Shown here piece after piece: positions 1 to 4,712 of a DNA stretch of 7,177 nucleotides (position 1 is its first letter; every line of letters begins with the position of its first letter). The notes beneath the pieces were generated by a model. It made no database searches, was not told the origin of the DNA, and was given only the letters and a program-made list of their open reading frames with translations. Position numbers and translations under genes: made by a program. Origin of the DNA: Pseudomonadota bacterium (GTDB taxonomy: Bacteria; Pseudomonadota; Gammaproteobacteria; Burkholderiales; Burkholderiaceae_C); contig JAEZZU010000270.1 in NCBI GenBank assembly GCA_023418355.1, positions 1 to 7,177 on the forward strand, given 5' to 3'.

Positions 1-2
1 TT

Positions 3-131
3 GCTAACAAAGTGTATAAATCATTGGGCGGATAGTGCTAATTTCAAGGGCGTTACATTTAATAAACTTTGTAGCGGTTTGACAGTAAAGTGCTTCGAAA
101 TGCCCAACGCTTCATACACCAACCGTTAGCG
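3..131 (+). repeat. attC-like recombination site 1 (inverted-repeat element)
   Basis: The ends are GCTAAC (3-8) and GTTAGC (125-130), perfect inverted copies. Inside them, 12-29 pairs with 102-119 over 18 bases with three mismatches. A 3-base spacer (9-11, AAA) lies opposite a 5-base spacer (120-124, CAACC). The centre (30-101) is unconserved and holds a weak ACTTT/AAAGT hairpin (66-70 with 87-91). This R''-L''-loop-L'-R' plan with asymmetric spacers is that of integron attC sites, which recombine as a folded single strand between the G and first T of GTT. The predicted crossover is therefore 125/126. R' reads GTTAGCG and departs from the GTTRRRY consensus in its last two bases. Geometry is shared with the element at 764-890, so this is a repeat family and not a chance hairpin. 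It would belong to a preceding cassette left of the window. It could instead be an attC-like chromosomal repeat moved by another enzyme. Confidence 0.62.
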
Positions 132-884
132 GTCATGCAGGGACAGTGCAACGGGACAAAGAAGTAGAAAATTGAATTGAAAAATAGTACAAAGAAATGG
201 AATTACAAACAGAACGTCTAATTTTGAGAGCGTGGCAAGAAAGTGATGCCGAATCGCTTTATAAGTATGCTCAAAATCCAAATATTGGACCAATAGCGGG
301 TTGGCAACCACATACAAGCGTAGAAAACAGTCGTGAAATTATAAAAACTGTACTTTCGTCTGACAAAACGTATGCTGTTGTGCTGAAAGAAACAGGCGAA
401 GCCGTTGGAAGCGTGGGAATAATGACCTCAAAAAGTGAAATTCACAGCGCAGAAATGACAGAAAATGAATGTGAAATCGGTTATTGGATTGGCGAGCCGT
501 TTTGGGGACAGGGACTAATTCCCGAAGTTGTACATGAGTTGCTTCGGTACATCTTTGATAATTTACGACTTACTGCGGTTTGGTGTGGTTATTATGACGG
601 TAACGAGAAATCAAAACGCGTTCAAGAAAAATGCGGATTTATTTATCACCATACAGAATATAATAAACCTGTTCCGCTGATGAATGATTTTCGCACGGAA
701 CATTTTACTAAAATCTCGTTTGAAAATTGGAAAAACAAAAAAGACAATTAAAAAATACACGAACCGCTAACAAGCGGTTTGACACAGGGCTGGGTGCTTT
801 CCCGCAAAAAGTCCTGTCGGACTTTCAAGCGTTCACGCTCGCACGAACATTCGTGAACCCCGCCCTGCGCCAAGCCGCCGACCG
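126..884 (+). mobile_element. Putative 759-bp gene cassette carrying a GNAT acetyltransferase
   Basis: The unit runs from the predicted crossover of the first attC-like site to that of the second and holds one ORF in the usual cassette orientation, with the attC-like site directly after the stop codon. The key evidence is that the R'' side of its own site (763-771, ACCGCTAAC) is the exact reverse complement of 125-133 (GTTAGCGGT). When the unit is circularised, R'' and R' pair over 9 bases, as expected of a true cassette and not of two independent repeats. No TTTG box occurs at 126-196, so it seems to lack its own Bacteroidota promoter, which is normal for cassettes. No integrase is visible. 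Confidence 0.55.
197..751 (+). CDS. GNAT-family N-acetyltransferase, RimJ/RimL-like
   Basis: This 184-residue cytoplasmic protein has the length and layout of the Acetyltransf_3 (RimJ/RimL) branch of the GNAT superfamily, which transfers the acetyl group of acetyl-CoA to an amine. It opens with the family's typical ELQTERLILR beta strand (residues 2-11). Residues 91-98 (ECEIGYWI) form the core strand, followed by the acetyl-CoA pyrophosphate loop WGQGLIPE (103-110) and its helix (to about 122). Residues 134-148 (DGNEKSKRVQEKCGF) match the N..S..V.EK.GF signature on the last helix and strand. No transmembrane segment or signal peptide is seen. The substrate cannot be read from sequence: ribosomal protein, small-molecule amine, antibiotic and toxin are all possible, and GNATs are common integron cargo. 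The ATG at 197 fits because the family motif begins at residue 2. It is alone between two attC-like sites and probably depends on readthrough from upstream. Confidence 0.9.
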   Translation: MELQTERLILRAWQESDAESLYKYAQNPNIGPIAGWQPHTSVENSREIIKTVLSSDKTYAVVLKETGEAVGSVGIMTSKSEIHSAEMTENECEIGYWIGEPFWGQGLIPEVVHELLRYIFDNLRLTAVWCGYYDGNEKSKRVQEKCGFIYHHTEYNKPVPLMNDFRTEHFTKISFENWKNKKDN

Positions 885-890
885 TTACCG
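764..890 (+). repeat. attC-like recombination site 2
   Basis: R'' is CGCTAAC (765-771) and R' begins with GTTACC (884-889). The arms 774-794 and 858-878 pair over 21 bases with four mismatches. The spacer AA (772-773) faces CGACC (879-883), the same short/5-base asymmetry and the same CrACC motif as in the first element. The centre carries two further hairpins: AAAGTCC/GGACTTT (808-814 with 819-825) and CACGAA/TTCGTG (842-847 with 850-855). The arms are clearly richer in GC than the flanking genes. The predicted crossover is 884/885. It starts 12 bases after the GNAT stop codon, as attC sites do. It has no T-tract after the stem, which argues against a simple intrinsic terminator. Confidence 0.65.
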
Positions 891-1149
891 GCAAGTGTAA
901 CAGACGACAGTGCTAAAATTAAACGGACGACCAAAATTTGAACATTCACACAAGGGCAAACCATTTTGAAAAGCGACCAACATATAGACGTTATTACTAA
1001 CGGACAGCGAGAAACCCGACACGCTGACCTACCCCATTTTTTTTTGCCAACGCAAATTTTTTAAAAACAATTTTTGGCCATCCGCACAAATAGCACATTT
1101 GGTTTTCCCCAACACACAAGCCAACCCTTCACAGAAAAAAGAGCCATTT
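891..1149. other. Gene-free leader between attC-like site 2 and the copper promoter
   Basis: I see no ORF with coding character on either strand. The left part contains GACAGTGC (906-913), also found just after the first attC-like site (142-149). The right part is rich in A and T runs, including nine T at 1037-1045 and a weak TTTGC/GCAAA hairpin (1043-1047 with 1052-1056). No tRNA, clear operator, or riboswitch fold is recognisable. Confidence 0.5.
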
Positions 1150-1181
1150 TTTGCCCCCGAACGAAAAAATTTATATCTTTG
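1150..1181 (+). promoter_or_regulatory. Bacteroidota-type promoter for the copper operon
   Basis: TTTG at 1150-1153 is followed after exactly 20 bases by TATCTTTG at 1174-1181, matching the Bacteroidota -33 (TTTG) and -7 (TAnnTTTG) elements. The expected transcription start is a few bases after 1181, giving a 5' leader of only about 10 bases before the ATG at 1196. No copper-regulator operator could be recognised around it. Confidence 0.6.
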
Positions 1182-1195
1182 CAATAAGATAATAA

Positions 1196-1567
1196 ATGAC
1201 AAAACAGATTTACATATTACTCATAGCATTGCTTGGTTTCTTTTTGACACCAACACTGACTTATGCTTGTAGTAAATCTCACACACAAACCGAAAAATCT
1301 TGTTGCGACAAAAAAACTTCACAGACAGACAAAAATGACTGTTGCAAAAATAAAAGTTCGCATAACCAAAAAGACAATGACGATTGTGGGGGCAAATGCG
1401 GACATTCATCTTGCCATTGCCCCACAGTTAGTTTTAGCTTTATTCCTTCTACACCTGAACTCAAATACAATTTATTAGTTGTTGCTCAAAAACAATTCTT
1501 TCTTTATTCAGACCCATACTTTTCTTCGGGTTATCACTCCATTTGGCAACCGCCTAAAATAAGCTAA
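1196..1567 (+). CDS. Small exported Cys-rich protein with C-terminal WQPPK motif
   Basis: This 123-residue protein starts with a Sec signal peptide (residues 1-24, hydrophobic core 5-22) ending in LTYA before Cys25. The lipobox is imperfect, so a lipoprotein is possible but not clear. Residues 25-75 are polar, rich in Lys, Asp, Ser and His, and hold nine Cys: 25, CC pairs at 36-37 and 49-50, and 64, 68, 73 and 75 in a C-GGK-C and C-H-C arrangement. Residues 76-123 are mostly hydrophobic or aromatic and end in SIWQPPKIS. It resembles Bacteroidota families of small Cys-rich exported proteins with this ending (DUF6660-like, recalled and not searched). As the first gene after the promoter and 76 bases before a copper-binding protein gene, it is inferred to bind periplasmic copper. 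Its molecular role is unknown. Overlapping ORFs in other frames lack these features. Confidence 0.82.
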   Translation: MTKQIYILLIALLGFFLTPTLTYACSKSHTQTEKSCCDKKTSQTDKNDCCKNKSSHNQKDNDDCGGKCGHSSCHCPTVSFSFIPSTPELKYNLLVVAQKQFFLYSDPYFSSGYHSIWQPPKIS

Positions 1568-1591
1568 TTTCTTACCTTGTCAGCCATAGTA

Positions 1592-1616
1592 TTGAAAGCG
1601 ATTTAAAGGCTTTCAA
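1592..1616 (+). terminator. Hairpin between the Cys-rich gene and the HMA gene
   Basis: TTGAAAGC (1592-1599) and GCTTTCAA (1609-1616) form a perfect 8-bp stem with a 9-base loop, 24 bases after the stop codon at 1567. It is AT-rich and lacks a good T-tract, so it is more likely a weak attenuator or mRNA-stabilising hairpin than a full terminator. Confidence 0.35.
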
Positions 1617-1643
1617 AGTTTAAGTAATCTAAAATTTTAAAAA

Positions 1644-2492
1644 ATGAAATCATTAAAATATATAATGACTGCATTGGTAATGCTGTCATTCGGAATGAGC
1701 ACCGCTCAAATTAAAAACGCCAAAACCGAAACCGTAAAAATTTACGGAAACTGCGGTATGTGTGAAACCACCATAGAAAATGCAGGAAATGTAAAGAAAG
1801 TAGCCCAAGTGGATTGGAACAAAGACACAAAAATGGCTACCATTACCTACGATGTCAAAAAGACGAACCAGGACGAAATCTTGAAACGTATCGCTTTAGC
1901 CGGTTATGACAGCGATAAATTCCTTGCACCCGATGATGTGTATGCAAAACTGCCTGAATGTTGCCTGTACGAACGGGTGAACAAACCTGTTGCAAAAGCA
2001 GAATCGAAAACGGAAACACACGACCATTCCAGTCATACCGCATCTACAGAAATGCAGGAAGTAAACCAACTGAAATCTGTTTTTAACAACTATTTTTCGG
2101 TAAAAGATGCATTGGTAAAATCTGACGCAAACACCACTTCCACTAAAGCAAAAGACTTGCTAACCGCTCTTGACGCTGTGCAAATGAATAAACTATCAAA
2201 CGAGGAACATACGGTTTGGATGAAAGTAATGAAAGACCTTGCCTTTGATGCAGGACACATTGCTGAAACCAAAGATGTGGCACATCAGCGAGACCATTTT
2301 ATGAGCCTTTCAAAAAATATGTACGAACTGATAAAAGTTTCAAATCAGGAAACGCCTGTTTATTATCAACATTGCCCAATGGCGAACAAAGGCAAAGGAG
2401 CAAATTGGTTGAGCAAAGAAAATGCGATTAAAAACCCTTATTACGGTTCACAAATGCTAACGTGTGGTAGTACAGTTGAAACTATAAAGTAA
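1644..2492 (+). CDS. Exported HMA-DUF3347 copper-binding protein
   Basis: This 282-residue periplasmic protein appears to be a two-domain copper chaperone or sequestering protein. Residues 1-21 are a signal peptide ending in STA-Q. Residues 27-95 form a heavy-metal-associated (HMA) domain with the metal site C37-G-M-C40 in GNCGMCETTIE, followed by a beta-alpha-beta pattern. A Cys pair (C106-C107, LPECC) comes just after. A polar linker (112-137) contains HDHSSH. Residues 141-280 match DUF3347, a helical domain found in Bacteroidota metal-efflux proteins. Its conserved end is present: YYQHCPM (240-246), WLS (255-257), IKNPYYGSQML (262-272) and TCG (273-275), giving His243, Cys244, Met246, Met271 and Cys274 as likely ligands. 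It lies 59 bases before the copper ATPase gene on the same strand. The two domains are often separate proteins, so this is a natural fusion. Direct transfer to the oxidase is an inference. Confidence 0.88.
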   Translation: MKSLKYIMTALVMLSFGMSTAQIKNAKTETVKIYGNCGMCETTIENAGNVKKVAQVDWNKDTKMATITYDVKKTNQDEILKRIALAGYDSDKFLAPDDVYAKLPECCLYERVNKPVAKAESKTETHDHSSHTASTEMQEVNQLKSVFNNYFSVKDALVKSDANTTSTKAKDLLTALDAVQMNKLSNEEHTVWMKVMKDLAFDAGHIAETKDVAHQRDHFMSLSKNMYELIKVSNQETPVYYQHCPMANKGKGANWLSKENAIKNPYYGSQMLTCGSTVETIK

Positions 2493-2497
2493 CCAAC

Positions 2498-2534
2498 AAA
2501 GCAATGAAGTGGTAAAGTCCATCTTCATTGCTTT
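2498..2534 (+). terminator. Strong intra-operon hairpin (terminator or attenuator)
   Basis: AAAGCAATGAAG (2498-2509) and CTTCATTGCTTT (2523-2534) form a perfect 12-bp stem, extended inward by TGG/CCA (2510-2512 with 2519-2521) past a bulged T at 2522. The stem ends in a short T stretch (2532-2535). It sits 5 bases after the stop codon of the HMA-DUF3347 gene and 17 bases before the ATPase start, where it could lower downstream expression or protect the upstream mRNA. No TAnnTTTG promoter follows it, so full termination would leave the ATPase gene unexpressed. Confidence 0.5.
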
Positions 2535-2551
2535 TCAAAAGTTAAAAGAAT

Positions 2552-4702
2552 ATGAAAAAATATACCTGTCCGATGCACTTACAAGTGATAAAGGACAAAC
2601 CAGGGAAATGTCCACTTTGCGGAATGGATTTAGTTCCAATGAGTGGAGCAAAAAATGAAGCTCACAGCCATCACAGACACCATCATCATCACGACCATAA
2701 AGAACATTCCACACATAGCGACGAACATAACCATCATCATTCCGATAGTGGTTACGATAAACACGAAGGACATCATACCCACGATTTCCTCAAACGTTTT
2801 TGGGTAAGTTTAATCATTACCGTTCCCATTTTGCTCTTATCGCAAATGATACAGGAATGGTTTGGTTTCACGGTTGCTTTTCCTGGAGATAAATATGTGC
2901 TATTGGCGCTGGGAACTTTTATTTACATCTATGGGGGAATGCCATTTCTGAAAGGAATAGTAGGCGAAATAAAAGCCAAAGCAATTGGGATGATGACATT
3001 GGTGGCAATCGCTATTTCAGTCGCTTACATCTATTCGGTTGCCGTCGTTTTTGGTCTGCCGGGAATGGACTTCTTTTGGGAACTGGCAACTCTTATCGTG
3101 ATTATGCTTTTGGGACATTGGTTAGAAATGCGTTCTACTATGGCAGCTTCAAAAGCATTGCAGTCATTGGTGGCACTTTTACCAAACGATGTTACGGTGG
3201 AGCGAAATGGTGAAACCATAAAAATAAAACTCGAAGACCTAAAAAACGGTGAAACCATTATCATCAAACCCGGTGAAAAAATTCCTGCCGATGGAACGAT
3301 TGTAGATGGCGTTTCTTATGTAAACGAAAGTATGCTTACGGGCGAAAGTGTTCCGGTAAAAAAAGAAAAAGACGGAAAAGTAATTGCAGGTTCTATCAAT
3401 GGCGAAGGTGCGTTAAGTGTTACGGCAACAGGAGTAGGCAAAGACAGTTACCTCAATAAGGTAATCAACTTGGTTCAGGATGCACAGGCAGCAAAATCGA
3501 ATACGCAAAACCTTGCCGATAAAGTAGCTAAATGGTTCACCTTTCTTGCTATTGCAGTAGGCGTAATCACTTTTATTTATTGGTTCAGCAGTAGCGGAGA
3601 TATTGCGTTTGCATTGGAAAGAATGGTTACGGTAATGGTTACGGCTTGTCCCCACGCTTTGGGTGTGGCTATTCCGTTGGTGGTTGCCATTTCTACAACG
3701 CTTTCGGCTACCAATGGTTTGCTCATTCGCAATCGTACCGCATTTGAAACTACCCGAAAACTATCCACGATTATTTTCGACAAGACAGGAACGCTTACCA
3801 AAGGTTCTCACGCAGTAGAAAAAGTGATCCCACTTACTGATAAATATTCTGCTGATGAAATGATACAATATGCAGCAGCCGTTCAGCAATATTCCGAACA
3901 CCACATTGCAAAAGGTATTTTGAAAATGCTGGCAGAAAGAAACCTTGAACTATGGAAGTCGGAGAATTTCAGCTATATGGCAGGCATAGGTGTCAAAGCA
4001 TTAGTAAACGGAAAGGAAGTAGTAGCGGCAGGACCTAATTATTTCAAACAAAATAATCTTACAGAGCCTGAAACGCCCAAAGAAATCAATCAAAGCATTG
4101 AAACAGTCAACTATGTTTTTATTGATAATGAAGTTATCGGTATTATCACGTTGGCAGACAGCATTCGTGAGGGTTCGCAAGAAGCCATTGATGAGTTAAG
4201 AAAGATGAATATCAAATCCATTCTGCTTACAGGCGACAATGAAAAAATTGCAAAAGCAGTTTCTGAACAATTGGGAATGGACGGTTATATCGCCAACGTA
4301 CTGCCTCACGAAAAGCAGGAAAAAGTCAAGCAATATCAAGCCAAAGGTGAAGTAGTTGCGATGACTGGCGATGGTGTAAATGATGCACCCGCACTGGCAC
4401 AAGCAGATGTAGGTATTGCAGTTGGTTCAGGTACGGATGTAGCAGCCGAAACAGCAGACATTATTCTAGTAAACAGCGACCCGAGAGATGTGGTAAAGAT
4501 GATTGACTTTGGAAAACGGACATATAAAAAAATGGTTCAAAACCTGCTTTGGGCAGTTGGTTACAATGTAATAGCCATACCACTGGCAGCAGGCATGCTT
4601 TATCCGAGTTTCGTTTTAAGCCCTGCAATGGGTGCGGTTTTGATGAGCATAAGTACTATTGTGGTTGCCATAAATGCAAGCCTTTTAAAAATTAATAAAT
4701 GA
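2552..4702 (+). CDS. copB: Copper-exporting P-type ATPase, CopB type (P1B-3)
   Basis: This 716-residue inner-membrane pump uses ATP to move copper out of the cytoplasm. The N-terminus has a small heavy-metal-binding domain (residues 4-30: CPM at 6-8, CPLCGM at 20-25), then a His-rich stretch with 19 His in residues 38-77, and no classical HMA domain. About eight membrane segments are seen: near 83-101, 114-134, 145-167, 172-192, 326-346, 356-382, 666-684 and 688-712. The membrane metal site is CPH (366-368), the mark of the CopB subgroup, as opposed to CPC in CopA pumps. Actuator motif TGES is at 263-266, the phosphorylated Asp410 is in DKTGT (410-414), and the hinge TGDGVNDAP is at 605-613. 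The nucleotide-binding HP dipeptide is HH here (450-451). The protein is full length. The oxidase gene follows after 10 bases, suggesting translational coupling. CopB pumps have been assigned Cu(I), Cu(II) or Ag(I); the exact ion is not decided by sequence. The symbol is for family type; other genes are also named copB. Confidence 0.93.
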   Translation: MKKYTCPMHLQVIKDKPGKCPLCGMDLVPMSGAKNEAHSHHRHHHHHDHKEHSTHSDEHNHHHSDSGYDKHEGHHTHDFLKRFWVSLIITVPILLLSQMIQEWFGFTVAFPGDKYVLLALGTFIYIYGGMPFLKGIVGEIKAKAIGMMTLVAIAISVAYIYSVAVVFGLPGMDFFWELATLIVIMLLGHWLEMRSTMAASKALQSLVALLPNDVTVERNGETIKIKLEDLKNGETIIIKPGEKIPADGTIVDGVSYVNESMLTGESVPVKKEKDGKVIAGSINGEGALSVTATGVGKDSYLNKVINLVQDAQAAKSNTQNLADKVAKWFTFLAIAVGVITFIYWFSSSGDIAFALERMVTVMVTACPHALGVAIPLVVAISTTLSATNGLLIRNRTAFETTRKLSTIIFDKTGTLTKGSHAVEKVIPLTDKYSADEMIQYAAAVQQYSEHHIAKGILKMLAERNLELWKSENFSYMAGIGVKALVNGKEVVAAGPNYFKQNNLTEPETPKEINQSIETVNYVFIDNEVIGIITLADSIREGSQEAIDELRKMNIKSILLTGDNEKIAKAVSEQLGMDGYIANVLPHEKQEKVKQYQAKGEVVAMTGDGVNDAPALAQADVGIAVGSGTDVAAETADIILVNSDPRDVVKMIDFGKRTYKKMVQNLLWAVGYNVIAIPLAAGMLYPSFVLSPAMGAVLMSISTIVVAINASLLKINK

Positions 4703-4712
4703 AAATTCTGAA

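Noticed and set aside
808..855. Hairpins at 808-825 and 842-855 as a terminator for the GNAT gene.
   Set aside because: No T-tract follows, and both lie inside the loop of the larger attC-like inverted repeat, which explains them better.
1037..1056. Run of nine T plus small hairpin as an intrinsic terminator.
   Set aside because: The stem is only 5 bp and lies after the T-run start, with no GC-rich stem before it on the plus strand.
1263..1478. Plus-strand ORF of 71 codons inside the Cys-rich gene.
   Set aside because: It is a shifted-frame shadow. The 1196 frame has a signal peptide, patterned Cys residues and a promoter just upstream.
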